A stretch of DNA of 64,000 nucleotides from Nautilus pompilius (GCA_018389105.1 JACATO010000307.1:1389001-1453000), one strand, 5' to 3'. Shown: positions 11,762-25,397, counted from the first letter of the stretch. Made by a program: numbers and translations. The notes: generated from the letters alone by a model not told the origin.

Positions 11762-12109
11762 TTGCATTTAAGAGTACGCATTACATATATTTTGTGCAGT
11801 ACATTAGTGTAACACACAACTGGTTATAGCTATTTCAATTAGAACAATTATCAGTGTTGTCAATTTCAAATTTATCATTCAAGTTATAATGGAATATTCT
11901 AGGATTACTATTGATCATATCCAATATTACTTTAACTGATGTTTTTCCTTATTCAGTAATATATGTGTGTGCATGCATGCATGTACCTAACTAGCAATGC
12001 AAAGAAATGACTGAAATATCTCTCCTGCCTGAAACAACAATATGAAACAAAAAACATGCTTATGATAAATAAAATAAGCTTCAAATATAAATGGTTGGAT
12101 AAATATATA
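11762..12109. other. AT-rich spacer
   Basis: No gene or element end seen; it contains short alternating purine-pyrimidine sequence (GTGTGCATGCATGCATG near 11966). Confidence 0.5.
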
Positions 12110-14359
12110 CAGGTGTTCCTCGGAATTACGTTGGGTTATGTTTCTAGAAAAGGTACTGGAAGTTGAGACTCTTTAAGTGAAGACCAATTTTCTCAGAGAA
12201 TAATAAATGATATAATAGGGGGTTACATTCCTGAAAAGTGTCTGATATGCAACATTTTATAGATATGAATACAAATAGCATTTTTAATAAACTACTAATT
12301 CCATATAAATTACAATAATAGTGTTTAGAAAGTTTTTACCTTAATTTTTTGTAATTCCTTCTTCAATTAAAGAATGGGGGAATTACATGAAGAAATCTGG
12401 AGGTAAAGGAACACCTTTATCAGGGTTATCTGGGTCATGGAATTTGGAAGGGCTTTTTTGAGGAGATTTTGAAGGACTTCATGGAGAATTTTGGAGAGAC
12501 TTAGGGATACTTGATGACTTTTTTTGAAGAATACATCCAGGGAAGTTTGTTTAGCTGCCTTCTAATTGTAAATTTCCCTGTAGTGAGCATAGGCATTGAA
12601 TGTTATGTTATTGCTCTTGTTGCTATGTTCCATGATAGGATCCATTCTTTTAAAAAAAAAATATCATGGCAGCTTCCAAATATTTAAAGGTTTTACTCAT
12701 CTGTTTGGTTGTCATGGCACCTCATGAAGAACTCTCTTGAATTTGAGTGTGATTTTCTGCCTTTTGCTCCTAAAGATGGAGAGGTTTCATTGGTGAGTTC
12801 CTGGGAATGAGACACAAGCAATTTCTAAAGATGATCTGCTTGAACTTCTAGCTGCAGCTGGCCAGTCATATCCACAACATCAGCAGTGACTTCACTCACT
12901 TGGTCTTGAAATCCCTGGAAACTGGAGAGAAATTCTAGGTGCAATTTTCTTCAGATGCCATTGAGGTTGGATTCTTTAACTTTCAAGACTCTCCAATTCT
13001 CTTCTCTGCATCCAGAAAGTTGAATCCTTTCCAAAATTTCATCAGGTTTGGTCCACCTTCCTGATCTGTTAACCTGATGGCTTGGGTATAGGTTTTTCTT
13101 AGGTAATATACCTTAAATGAAGCAATCACTTCTTTGACCATGAGTTGGAGCAGTAATGTTGATTTGAGGGCACAAGAATACAATCTTGATGTTGGTGTCT
13201 TTATCATCAAGATGTAGAGGATATCCAGGGGCATTTTTCAGAAGTAACAATGCCTTAAATACCAAGTTCTTCTTTTGACAATAACACTGAACAGCGGGCA
13301 CAAAAAGGTGGGTGAACCACTCAAAAAGGGCCCCAGTTATCCAAGCTCTTGGATTGGATTTCCAGTTGACAGGAAGTCTCCCTTAACATAACCCTTTGGT
13401 GCTGAGTTTTTGGCTTGATAAACAAGCAAGGGATTGAGCTTGAAATCACCTGCAACATTTGAACCAAGAAAACAGGTTAGCCTATCTTTTTCTGCTTTAA
13501 AATCAGATATTGATTTTTTTCTTTCTGGGCAATGTAGGTTCTTAAAGGCATCTTCCAAAACAACCCAATTTCATCAGCATTGAAAACTTCTCTGGAACAA
13601 TAGCCTCCTCTCTTCACTGATTTCTGCCAATTTCTTGGGAAAATCTCTAGCTGCTATTCCATCAGCACTAGCAGCTTTGCCTTGCACCCTGATGTTATGG
13701 AAGCCATATCTGCCTTTGAAACACAAATCAGCACTTACTTGCATTGAAAATTTCATCCTTGGATTCCTTACCATGCTTGTCTTTTAAAGTCTCAAGCCTT
13801 ATCTTGAATGGTGGCAAGGCTTAAGTTAAAGGTACACAGTGCTAAGTTTATTTTGAGTCCACAAAATAAAAAGCCTTCTCAGCCACAAGTCATGCATGTT
13901 TCCCTGTAACTGTTGATTGTATTAAGGCTGTATTTTTAATTTCAGCATTGATTCTGGTCTTTTCTTTAAGAATTGTTTAAACAAGGTCCATTTCTCTTAC
14001 AATTTCAAAGTTTGAAAATCCACTGTTGCTAAGTTTTATCACTTTCCCCATCAATTCTAATGTAATGACCTTTCAGCTACTTTATATATCAACACCATCA
14101 CTAGAGCACTAACCTTCCTTTCATCAATCATTTTTAAGTATGAAGTAAAATTTTTAAATGCTTAAAAATTTCAAAGAATGTGCAGATTTTAGCACTGGAG
14201 TATCAGGAAGCAACCTGGGTGGATGATGTTATTTTGTGTGCAGAACCTGTGTCCGAGTCATCACCATGCTGTAAGTGTGGATTAACTTCCGTAAATAATA
14301 ATGTGAGTGGTAACTGATGACCTGCCGTAAATGTAGATCAACTTAACAAGGACCACCTG
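12110..14359 (-). mobile_element. Tigger-type DNA transposon (minus), decayed
   Basis: The left end CAGGTGTTCCTCGG (12110) follows a TA. The right end, read in reverse, is CAGGTGGTCCTTG, ending at 14359. The terminal CAGGTG(T/G)TCCT agrees with the short inverted repeats of Tigger elements. The TA at the right end is lost. The length of about 2250 bp fits a full-length Tigger, so this is a decayed full copy and not a MITE. It lies about 250 bp from a second, oppositely oriented Tigger (14611-16775). Confidence 0.75.
12960..14060 (-). pseudogene. Tigger (TIGD1-like) transposase pseudogene
   Basis: Reading the minus strand from high to low coordinates: an N-terminal segment (MDLV, TILKEKTRINAEIKNT, near 13920-14030); then YGFHNIRVQGKAASADG (within 13574-13774), the DNA-binding domain end; then VFNADE, IGLFWKMP (near 13545-13590), where the first catalytic Asp is intact; then FKAEKDRLTCFLGSNVAGD (13337-13558). 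Next is LLLLKNAPGYP (13200-13250), where the family has LLLIDNAPGHP, so the second catalytic Asp appears replaced by Lys. Then LLQLMVKEVIASFKVYYL (13110-13170) stands where the family has LQPMDQGVI..F, so the third Asp is also lost. FWKGFNFLDA near 13000-13030 is the conserved C-terminal motif. Frameshifts and stops separate the parts. It is similar in order and length to the vertebrate TIGD1 family. Confidence 0.85.
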
Positions 14360-14586
14360 GGTAGAAAAATGGTAATTTCTCTCACATTTTGGTGCCTAGT
14401 AAGTTTGTTTTTTGGTTTTAGTTTACTGATATAGATTTCTTTTTTCACATTTAATCAGAATGGTTTCTAGAAGCCACTAAATAGGATTTTTTTCCAAACA
14501 TGCTTTTTCACACCATTTTGTTATTTTGTCCAAGCATGGGGATTTAGTGTGTATTTATGCATTACGTTGTGTGTGAATAAAAAAGT

Positions 14587-14604
14587 CACACACACACACA
14601 CACA
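14587..14604. repeat. (CA)n microsatellite
   Basis: A short CA run followed by CATACATA, directly abutting the left end of the next Tigger element at 14611. Confidence 0.95.
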
Positions 14605-14610
14605 TACATA

Positions 14611-16775
14611 CAGGCAGTCCATGATTGATGTATTTACATATTCCCCAACTTTACATGAGATCTAAAATTAATTTTAAAAAAAATTTGTGCTGGAAAATAC
14701 AATTTTATGAGGTAACTACTTTCCAGCACATAAAAGAGTTGCAGCTGTTGCATGATGGGTATTGTGGTCATTCTCTTCCTTTCTCATGAGCCAGTGTATT
14801 CCTACGCTTGTTTATGTGTGGCATCTGTTAAGCAATGCAGTGATTATAAAGGTGCTAGTGCTATGAAGAAATGATGTACAATTAGTCTTGAAGAGAAATA
14901 TAATATGGTACAGAGGCATGAGAGTGCTGAATCCATAACTTGCATGTGCTCTGGGTTTTTATGCATCCACAGTGAACACCATAGTGAAAGATCACTGCCA
15001 CATCAAAAGAACAAGTGAAGAGTTCTGCACCTATTAAGATGACTACCATTACTAAGGTACGTTCTCATGCATTTTCCAAGATGGAGAAGTTGCTGATTTT
15101 GTGGGTCGAGGATCAAAATCAACAACACATACTACTTAACCTTCTGACACTTAAGGAAAAGGCTCAAAGTCTTTACAGAGACTTGAAAGCAAAGAGGGGT
15201 GAAACAGAGGGAAGTTTTGTTGTGAGTAATGGATGGTTTAGCCAGTTGAAAGTCTGTGTAAACTTGTATAATGTAAGAGTGAGTGGTGAGGCTGGTAGTG
15301 CTAATACAGTGGCAACAGAGGGGTTTCCAAAAGTGTTGGCTAATATAATTAAGGAGGGTAGTTATATGATGGAGCAAGTATTTAATGTTGATGGAAATGG
15401 CTTATTTTGGAAAGAATGCCTGACTGTACTGTACATACATTGCTAAAGAAGAAAAAAAACAATGCCGGTTTTAAGGCGGCTAAGGATCGTCAAACTCTTT
15501 ACCTTGGTGGTAATTGGTGGAGGATTGCAAAATTAAACCTCTGCTTGTGCACAACAGGGAAAATCCACAGGCACTGAAGCACATTCACTTGTGGTCTCTT
15601 CTCACTGTATGGATATCAAACTCAAAGGCCTTGGTTACAGTTGCCATATTCAAGGCATATTTTTGGCACTATTTCATCACTCATTGCCAGGCCAAAGGAA
15701 TTCCCTTCAAAATCCTGCTGATTCTTGACAGTACCCTTGGTCATCCTCCACAGTTGTATGATTTGCATCCCAACATCAAAGTTCTGTTTCTGCCACCAAA
15801 CACATCCTCAGTGCTGCAACCAATTGATCAGGGGGGTTATAGTTACCTTCAAGATGTACTATCTATGCAGAACATTTGCTCAAGCCATCCAATTTACAGA
15901 CAGGATGGCATGGCCTTGAAGGGCTACAACATCTATGATGCAATAAAAAACATTGCAGCAGCCTTGGATGAGATCAAGCCAACAAATATGAATGGTGCTT
16001 GGGAGAACCTGTGTCCTCAATTTGTCAAAAGCTCTCAAGGGTTCGAGGATACAGTCTGGGAAGAGACCACTAAAGTCGTCCATCTTGATCATCAAATGGA
16101 CCTTGATCATGATGCTGAAGATGTTGAAGCCTCGATTTACATGGTGAAGACCTGACAAACGAGGAGTTAATAGAGCTAGAGGACCAGAAGATTGTGGAGA
16201 AGAGCCAGGATGATGAGGAAGAGAAGCCACCAAAGCACTTTACAATGAAGAAAATGGCAAAATCATTCAAGGGCACTGCCAAAGAAATGGCAGCCTTTGA
16301 GAAGATGGTCCCCTATGCCACCAGGTTCACCAAGTTAAACAGAGCCATCCAAGATTATCTGTCTTGTTAGAGGGCCATCTATGCTGAGAAAAAGAAGGCT
16401 GCTGTATAGTCAACTCTTGACAGGCTTATAAAAAAAATTGAATGGCCACCAAAAGCTACACCTTCAACTCCTGAAGACTATGTTGCATTACCCTCCCTTC
16501 ATTTAGTATTAATTAATTAGCCAGCATACTAACACCACCACCGCCCATTTATGTGAGCAAGCTAGGAATTAAGATGTGTGATGTTCATTGTAAAATTATA
16601 TTTTATGATTTATATTTTATGTACTACATATTTATGGTTTATGTAAAAAAAATGCACCAGACTGAATCAGACATCACACTAACACCATCAGTACCTATTT
16701 ACATGATTTTACATCATCCCCAACTTACGTATAGGATTGAGGACCCGAACCCTTAAGTAAGTTGGAGACTGTCTC
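14611..16775 (+). mobile_element. Tigger-type DNA transposon (plus), decayed
   Basis: The left end CAGGCAGTCC follows TA at 14609-14610. Subterminal sequence TTCCCCAACTTTACATG (near 14640) mirrors the right-hand CCCCAACTTACGTATAGG (near 16718). The right end, read in reverse, is GAGACAGTCTCCAACTTAC beside a TA near 16776. The length of about 2165 bp fits an intact-length Tigger. The coding region is broken by several stops. Orientation is opposite to the neighbouring copy at 12.1-14.4 kb, and the sequences differ enough to be separate lineages. Confidence 0.8.
14870..16520 (+). pseudogene. Tigger (TIGD1-like) transposase pseudogene
   Basis: An N-terminal psq helix-turn-helix piece (TISLEEKYNMVQRHESAESI) is read near 14878-14940. 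The CENP-B-type DNA-binding domain follows at 15070-15320, with FSKMEKLLILWVEDQNQQ, GWFSQLK, NLYNVRVSGEAGSAN. VFNVDGNGLFWKECL (near 15375-15420) is the first catalytic block; the Asp is kept but the following Glu became Gly. The frame at 15514-16155 covers most of the catalytic domain. It has ILLILDSTLGHPPQL (second Asp present, 'NAPGHP' degraded) and SSVLQPIDQGGYSYLQDVL (third Asp present). IYDAIKNIAAALDEI follows. The C-terminal piece LTNEELIELEDQK lies in another frame at about 16151-16190. All three Asp remain, yet stops near 15444 and 16155 and other frameshifts abolish the protein. Confidence 0.87.
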
Positions 16776-16777
16776 TA

Positions 16778-18691
16778 TATTGTTTTTATTTGCTTATTTA
16801 TCAAAATGCAAACTGGTATAATAGAATAAAAAGTAAAATTATAAATAAAGGAATAGTAAGTAATTGGGAATTTTTATTGAAAATTGAACTATAGAATAAC
16901 TAATTATCATGATGTTGTAGTAAAAAAATTAATTCATTTTTTTTTTCTTTTTATCTGTTTCAGCTTAAACAATTTTTATAAACAAATTGCATACTCTCAG
17001 ATGTTTTATTATTTGTCATACAACTTCATTAAGCTTTATTTCATTTCAACACACTTCATTATGAATCAGTGTTACTTGGAAAAGTTTTACAATATCTGAT
17101 GAATAAAACCATAAATCTTACACTATTTTTTCATATTTAATGAAAAATGTATCTGTATCCATTATATTAACATTTATTCATAATTGTTTGTTTTCATTAA
17201 ATATTGATTTCTGTCTGTGAATTTTAAAAATAAAAGCCAGTACTCAGTTATTTTTAAATATTTGTTTTGCAGAAAAATTACATTTACCAGCAAAATTTAT
17301 GCAATTTAAGGGGAAATATAACATCCAAGTAGTATACAACTGAATGTGGCTGGCTGGCGTTTTGTTTGTGGTACTTTTTTATGAATTATTCCATTATGCA
17401 AATTTAGTAGATCTGAAAGATGCCTGTTCTTGAATAAGAGAACATCAGTTTAGTGAAAGTTGAGGATTTATAACTCTGCACTTTTTTTAAATTTCCAAAA
17501 TATAAAATATTGATATTAGCCATTACTTTTCTTGGAATAATTATAATCTGTTTTTTTTTTGGTTCTATTCAGCATTGTACCATTGAGTTTCTTTAGTGTT
17601 TTTAATGCCTTAAAAGGTTAACTGCTTTGAGAATTAACAGTAGTTGAAGGATATTCAAAGTTTCACAGTTGTATTACTACTTTAGTCAATGGTATTAATG
17701 TTCAGATCATGAAAGCTATGAGTAAGTGGGACATTTTATTTTTTTTTTTTACATGGCTTCTTGAAATAAAAAAAACAAGAAAAAGTTTCTATATTTCAAT
17801 TTTTCAGCAGATTTGCTTTCTTCAGTTAATTATTTACTCAGCAGACTAGAGATGCATTTTTCTATTTAATTTCCATTTTGGTATGAAGCCAAACAATTTG
17901 AAAGGCTGTATAGTGATTTATCAGGAAGACAGGAAACATGGTCATTAAAAAATTTCGATAATCAAATTTGGGCTCTTTTATTACAGAGTGTTTGAAATAT
18001 TTAAAATAATTTGGGGAAAAATGTTTCTTCTTCTACTTGTTATATAGACCAGTGAGTCCTTTAGTCATATCAGAAGATTCAAGAACATCTTACTTGAAAC
18101 AAAAATGATGTATGAGTCATGTAACATTTACCCAATGCTATGGGGGTTTTACGAAAGATGTAAAGAAATCACATTTAAAATGCAGACAAATAAATTTATA
18201 CTTCTTGAGATTAATGAAGTAGATTAATAGTCATTTTATGTAAATGTTATAACAGAGTTTTGAAAGTTACCTTTGTCTTTTACTGGATGATGGAAAATAA
18301 AGAATTTATTTGAGTTGTCATCTCTACAATACTATTATGGTAAGTTTTTAGTTAACATTTGGCTTGCCTTGATGACACTATGGTTCAAGGGGATAGTAAA
18401 AACGATGCAAATTATTAATCAGTAAATTTTATGTTCATCACTGCTAACTCATTTTTTTTTTGTTTAAAGTTTGCTTTTTGACAACATTGTAATTGCAGAA
18501 AACTGTGTATGCATTATTTACAGATGTTAAAGGGTTGTTTTACAGTTTTCTTCATCCTTGGTAGTAATATAACTAACTAATTAACCTTTGTTTCAGCAAG
18601 CATTTTTGTTGCTTTTATCAGCATTTAGTTCTGAGAACTAGTTTGGTGTGCAACCTGGTTATTTTTACAGTAGGCCTTTTGCAGTGAGGAT
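16778..18691. other. AT-rich non-coding stretch
   Basis: No gene is supported. The plus-strand ORF at 16884-17099 is hydrophobic and AT-driven (Phe, Tyr, Asn and Ile rich), with no motif or splice context seen. Confidence 0.55.
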
Positions 18692-18830
18692 ATTTTTTTT
18701 TTTTTTTTTTTTTTTTGCATTAGTTTGTTCAAGTAGCTTGACCTGGTCTTGAACTCATGTCCTTTTAGCTCATGCACCAACAGGCACATGCTTAATTAGA
18801 TACTGATCTTTGGAATATTTAAATCTTGCT
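18692..18830 (-). repeat. tRNA-like SINE copy with poly(A) tail (minus)
   Basis: On the minus strand, GTTGGTGCATGAGC (A-box-like) is followed about 20 nt later by CATGAGTTCAAGACCAGG (B-box-like, GGTTCRANYCC type). The copy ends in a poly(A) tail, seen as the T run at 18692-18716. This order is that of a tRNA-derived SINE. Its core differs from the family shared by the 43, 45 and 53 kb copies. Confidence 0.55.
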
Positions 18831-21800
18831 TTTTTAACAGGGATACCTAGATATTGCTGAACTCAATACAGGATGTACTTTGTTGTGTTCTTGATCTCAT
18901 GCGCTAGTTATGCCAAGTGTTTAGTTCAGTAATATCTGAGTACTTCTTTTAACTGATAGTAAGCTTTGAATATTCCATAATGTATCATCAAATTATGCAA
19001 ATGCTAACTGGGGTAAACTGCTTGTCATGTATGGCATCATAAAAAAGTTAGCAGTGAACAGATCAAAAGTCCAATACTTAAATATTGAAAAATTAACAAC
19101 AATGCATACCAATAGTGTACTCCTCAAGATTAAACCCTTACAATGGCATCAAGCAAAGGTTATTGAAATTGACATTAATAAGTTGGTTATCTACAAACAA
19201 GGCAAACCAACTTTCTAACTTTTTATATCACACTGAGCAATTTATACTTTTTGTTTTTCTTGGGTAATGTTTGACATTTTGATTTTATTATTTGAAAGGT
19301 TTGGATTAAGTGATAAAATTTTGGAAAATTCAAAAGTTTTAATATGAAAGATGCATGCTATTTAGTTTGATGGTTTTCACTGTAATTTGTAATATCTACC
19401 ATCTACCAGTCACACATTACACAATTATAGTACAAATCTGATTTATGGAGCTTTCAAACTTTTCCCACTTAGGAAGATCCATCCATTAAGAACTACTTTG
19501 CACTAATGGTTTTCCTGCCAAGATTGTTGCTAAATTTATAGAAGTTTATGCAATCATTTTATGTTGAGTTACTATACTTTTTTTAGCTGTAATGTAGAAA
19601 AATAGTTTTAAAGGTTTACATTTATGTGAATAATCCAAACACTGGTTTAACATTTTTTCATGGATCAACAAGCTGGAGAAATTTCTTTATGTAAAAGATA
19701 AGACTTCTACGGCCATGAAAGCTCTTATTTGACAAACTGTAAGATATCAGAAAATACTCTATTACAATAATAGCTTACCTATCAGCTGTTATTTTAGATA
19801 AACAACTGTAAAACAACTGTTATGAATGTTTTTAATGCTGCTGTTATTTTTTGGGGATTGTCAAGCATTATTTCCATGATTGCAAAAATTCATTTTCATT
19901 AATGAAATGTGAGCTATAAGAAAAATGTTTATTATTTCTAGTTATACATTTTCTTGAACATTCAAATATAGATTTTAACCATAAGTATTGTTTTATTTTG
20001 ATTTTTAAAAGTTCAATGCATGCATTAATGTGCATGGTATCTAACTTATTGCCAATAATAGTTCATTTTTCCAGGTTGTATTTACTTTTCTTTTTGCTGT
20101 AGTTAGCCCTCAACATCATGACTTTTTTTTTGTTTTGACACATTGACTTATATGCTCTAAAAGGAGTGTTGCTTTTGCTTTCTTCACGTGATTCACTTCA
20201 CTTTTTATTGAACAGTTCTGATTTCAGATCCATTTGTTGTTGTTTTTTAAGGCCTGAATGAAAATAGTATTTAGTTGACTTGTGGGTTGTTTTCTTATAT
20301 CTACCAAGTTACACCAGCTTATTTCAAATGATGTAAACATTTTTTTTTTTAATCTCCAATTCATCAATTCAATATGTTTTAATCATTATTTTTCTTATTG
20401 TGGACTGATCAGATCCTCAGGTACAAGTTTGATTGAAAAGTTATAGTGCATTTTTTAATAGTTTAATATAATGTGCAGACTTCATTTTACATAATTATAT
20501 GACTGATAATAAAAACATTATTTTTCATATGCATTCATTACCTTTAGAGGTGTATGTTTTCAGACTAGATAAAGTTTCCTTTATTTTTGATTTGTATAAG
20601 ATTAGTAAATCAGACTTTTGATGCAAATGTTGAAAATTTTGTAAACTATTACAGATTCAGAATTTAGATAATAAAATGATAGATTGAGTTTGAAATAAGG
20701 TATTAAATGAATGCTTGTTTTCTTTTTAAGAAGATTAAACTGGATTTGTTTCTGTTATATGTTTTGTATTTAGTAAATGAATTTGAGCAGAAAAAGTTGT
20801 TAGTGTTCTCTGCATTACTGATACACTACATTAGAGTAAGATAATTCTGCAAAACGGTTGAGTGTTAGATAACTTGAATAATAGCTAAATTTGTTTGACA
20901 AATCCAGTCTCAAATTTCTATCTACCTGAAACAGTGTTCAAGAATTATAATTATTAGTTCACTTGCACCTTTAACTTCATCAAAATGACTGACAGGATAG
21001 CAAAATGAAGCATTAGTTCTATCTAAACAATGCAACTTTTCATCTATATTGATGTCACGGATATTCTCACAGGATTGTTGTCAAGGTCATGCATTTTTGA
21101 ATGCTGTTTACTATTACACATTGATAGTACATAATTAATACTATTTTGTTTAAGATAATTTGCCTGTTTCCATTTTTAACTAGTTATTTGTGACAAATAT
21201 TTTATAAAGATACTAACTACTATTTTATATGTAGAAAAACTGGTAAAAGGCCTTTGGGTTCCAGATAACTTTTAGCTGATCTAAAAAAAAATACTAAATG
21301 GCTTTTATTTATTAATTATTGAATATTAATCTATAGATTTTCTCTGATAATAATTTTTTAAAACTTTACATTTGAAAATACATTTAGACTGTCATTGTCG
21401 ATTCTTTAATAAATGTTATCTTTATTAGTTGCTGCTGAAATTTAAGAAAATGATTAAAAGTATTTGTTCTTTAATTTGTTTTACATATTGTTTTTAAGCA
21501 TACATTAAATAATTTGAATATTATTTAATTTTAAAAAAGAAAACAAATAATCACAAAATAACAATGTGTCTTTACTCGGCAGATTTTAGACAATAAGTTT
21601 TAAACTATTACTTTTAGCTGTCTTTTGATTTTTGTTTAGTAATCTCTCCCCCCCCCTCCAACACACATACAAACAAACAAGTGAGAGATTCTTGCATTTT
21701 TTTTTAAAATTCATTGCAAACAGACTCTAAGTTTGACTTTCATAAAAATCAAGAAAATGCAAATAGTAAATACACATAAGCAATACTTGTTGTATATTAC

Positions 21801-22850
21801 AACTTGGTGTATGTCTGATAATTGATGAAGTGTTTTATAAATTATTTTTTTAAAAACATGCATATAAAATTTGGCTGTTGCTTTAGCTAATACTACATTG
21901 CTGTTTCATTTTTGCATCACTATTAAAATATTGTCTGCTGGTGCAAGATTTTTACTAAGGATATCAAAATACATTCAAGCCAGCTTCTCACTTTGTTAGC
22001 TATCACATTTGAAGTGCTTGGAAAGACATTGTTGTGTTGCATCAATATCCCTTTTAATTAAAGATCATAGGATTTTTTCCATTACGTTCAATTTTGTATC
22101 ACCTTCCAAGATCTGCAAATATCTGGCAATGTTAACACTGACATGTTTTCCAAAAAAAAAATTAAGTTATGGGTCTGACTATGCTGTAGCCATCATTTTT
22201 ACCAACTGATGGATGTGCAGCATTCCTTTGGAGAAAATTGTGGGTGCTTCCACATCATTGACTTTTTTTTCTCTCTACAACTTACTGTTTCACCAGATTT
22301 GATATTCAGTCATGCTGCAATTGCAGTAATGCATCACTCTTATATTTATAGAGGGACAGGAAAAAGATATTCAGAATAAACAAAGAGAACAAAAAATGCA
22401 TTAAGGTAGATCATATATTATTATATACATGGTGTATGTGTGCTGTAGAAATAAACTGTATTCATTAAAATTTTGAGAGTTGTATTCTAGTCATTTCACC
22501 ATGCGATAGAAGTTTTGTGATCACAGTTGTTATTCCATCAGAATGGTGTTCATCAAACATACTTGTCATCCATGCGGGATTACATCAGCCAACATTTTTT
22601 TCATTTTCTTTTTTGCTATGCACAGGCAGCAGTTTTCATGAATACCTGCTTCATTCTTATGCATTAAAAATGCAGCAATACACCATTTCTCTCTGCTCTT
22701 CTGGATTATTGGTCTTCACAGTACAGACAAAACTATTTTGGATCCATCACACTGCACTTCTACCTCTGTGAGCAGACTTTATAGCAGAGTTTATGCTCTG
22801 AAATTAATGGCTATTCATTAATCTTTTCTAAGTAACCCTCTGAAAAACTA
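18831..22850. other. Long AT-rich non-coding stretch
   Basis: No gene or element end was recognised over about 4 kb. ORFs at 19027-19218, 22009-22209 and 22517-22771 are short, without motifs or clear splice signals. The region at 21990-22780 is slightly less AT-rich and could be an unrecognised repeat, but nothing specific supports that. Confidence 0.5.
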
Positions 22851-22870
22851 AAACAAACAAACAAACAAAC
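22851..22870. repeat. (AAAC)n microsatellite
   Basis: Five tandem AAAC units. Confidence 0.9.
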
Positions 22871-23533
22871 CAGTCTTTTATTATTAGTGCACCCTTGTAC
22901 TATGTTTTGGTCATTACCATGAATTACAAATCTTTTGAAAATGTATCATATCATATATTTTTTTTCTTTAAAATATGCTTTTATCAAAGATTTTAAAAAT
23001 AAATCTAATAGAATTTGTAATTTGTTCTTTATTTTTAAAAATTTTTTTTAATTTTTTTTTTTTTTTTACTTATTAACAAATTACATCAGTTACCTCAACA
23101 AAATCTCTGATAACTTAAGTGCATATATTTATTTATCATTAGCTATATTTATTTAAATGGCGCTATCATTTTTTTTCTTTTTTTAATTCCAGGAGTGAGT
23201 CTTTGAGTATATACATAAAATAAATTTTGTCATATCACAGTATACTGCATATTTATTTATTTATACTTTTAATATTTTGACCTGAAGGACTTCTAGCATA
23301 GAAGAGTTCCAAACTATGCGATGAGGTTTTGAAATTGGCTGACAAAAATGTTTTACTACTGTATTGCATCAGTAGCTAGCCTCAAGCTATCTGACAGGGT
23401 TTTCAATGCTGTTACTTTACCATGTACACTATGTGCCAAAGACTACAGACAAGTCATAGCTTCTTATCAGAAACAGTTTATAGTTGAACGTTATCATGAA
23501 CAACTTAATTATTTGTTTGAGAAAAAGTTAAGG

Positions 23534-23570
<37 letters not shown>

Positions 23571-25397
23571 TCAAAGTTATAGTTAATATTTTTAATTTTA
23601 AAATTCTTTTCTAAAGCTATCTTTCACATTTCTTATGAAGACATTCTACCAGTTGAATATTAATTTATAAAATTTTTATGCTGCAAGAAAGTACTATGAT
23701 TCTTTTTCATATTTTTTTTTTTTAGTTGGTATCATCCACATATGTAAATATGTGGGAAGAAATCCAGTTAACAGAAATTTATGCATAGTCATAAATAACT
23801 TGTAACTATTCATTAATGTTGTTTGAGGGATCATCTACAATGTTCAGCTGACATTTTCCTAATAGGTTTTGAAATATTGTGATTTCAATCATTTGACATT
23901 AACTTTGAAAAATGCTTTAAATATTTTCAAAACAATTGTTTTAATAGAAACTAGAACTAAAGAGCAGGTCCTGGCTAAAATAAAAGTATGGAGTAAAGAA
24001 GAAATATTTATTGTAAAGTAACTGGTTTATTCACAAGAAGCTGCCATTAAATGAAATGAAAGGCAACTGCCTTGAAGATTTATCATTACTATTATTATCC
24101 AGAGCATTGCTTAATTTTTAAAAGTGATTAGACTTTGTTGTTGTTTTTTTTTAGAATTACTATTTCTGAACCAACTCTCTTTTACTTTTAGGTTACATGC
24201 AGATTATTTCTGATTAGACTTTCCTGTTTTTCAACAGGCTTTGTATCCTAAGAGGTCGTCACTTTTTGGTACAGTGTATTCAAGGTTTTTGTTGTTTTTT
24301 TTTAATGTACTATATTTATTGTTAATGAAAATGTAGTATTCCACAGTACATTATTGGAAAACATAAACTTTCTTATTTCAGAAAGACCTGAATAATTGCT
24401 TTAGTGTTTAAACAGTTCATGATCTTTCACAAAATATTACAATAATAGCAAAGGTCAATAATACTATACCATGAAAGAAAGTAATGATGTTAATAATGGA
24501 ACTTAATTTAACTACTAAAACCTTGATCAGTAATTCACATATTTGAACTGAACAAAGAAAAAAAACCAACAACAGTGTGTATTCTTTTTCTTATTGTTGT
24601 TGTTAAATGATTAATGGCTTTCCTCCAGGCTTATGATCATAGTTTAAAGAACATTTAACAGCAGATGCTTTTACAAAATCTTCAGCTGCTCATCAAAGCA
24701 TTAGTCCAGCAAAACTTCTTTTTTTTTTTTTCAAAAAAAAAAATTCCTTAATGGATATTTACTTCATTCAAGATAAAGTATTTTGACAGTGGTACAATAA
24801 CTATTTTGTGAAGGAAATATAAAATATATAGTTGATAAACAAGAAATGCTCTATTTTTAGATCCATTTGTGAAATTGATAATTTGTTTTTATTATCAGAA
24901 CTTAATATGTCTGGTAATCATTAGAGATGTTTCTGTATGAAAGCATAAAGTAATTATTGATAGTTCATGCTTGTGGAAATTTGTTTTCTTGTGTATGAAG
25001 GCAGAAAAATAGATGTTTTGTAATTTTTAAATGAGTCTTGCAAGTCCTGCTTCATGGTTTCAAGACATTCTCTGAATAGAGAAGATTATAAAGATGAAGA
25101 CTGAATATAAAAATAATTTAAATGTAATATCAATTTTAGATTGTAATAATATATATTTATGCATGTATTATAAGCAAAATATGACAAACACCACGTTAAG
25201 CTCTTTAAACATGCTGCTCTTAGTTTTCTGCACTGTATACAGACAACTAAGGGGAGTTAAGTATGATGACTGTAATAAAATTATATATTTTATTTTGCTG
25301 TCAAATTTTATAATTAAACTTTTGTTAAACTGATAAAATACTACACTGATTTGTAATTTTAAAAAATAATAATAAAATGTTATACAATATTTAAAAT
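22871..25397. other. AT-rich stretch with one motif-less ORF
   Basis: An 88-codon plus-strand ORF at 23348-23614 reads TLPCTLCAKDYRQVIASY and YHEQLNYLFEKKLRQ. It then runs into the (AT)n repeat at 23537-23568, which supplies its Tyr-Ile repeat, so its 3' end is certainly not protein-coding. The first 60 codons are less AT-biased than surrounding DNA, but match nothing I recognise. No other features are seen. Confidence 0.45.
23537..23568. repeat. (AT)n microsatellite
   Basis: About sixteen perfect AT units. Confidence 0.97.

Noticed and set aside
15725-16282. Several ORFs on both strands overlapping the Tigger transposase
   Set aside because: They are shadow frames of the transposase pseudogene at 14870-16520.
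22009-22771. Possible decayed gene or transposon at two plus-strand ORFs
   Set aside because: No motif, terminal repeat or splice signal could be found on either strand.
23348-23614. 88-codon ORF with CTLCAKDY
   Set aside because: It reads through an (AT)n microsatellite and has no splice or family support; kept only as a note.
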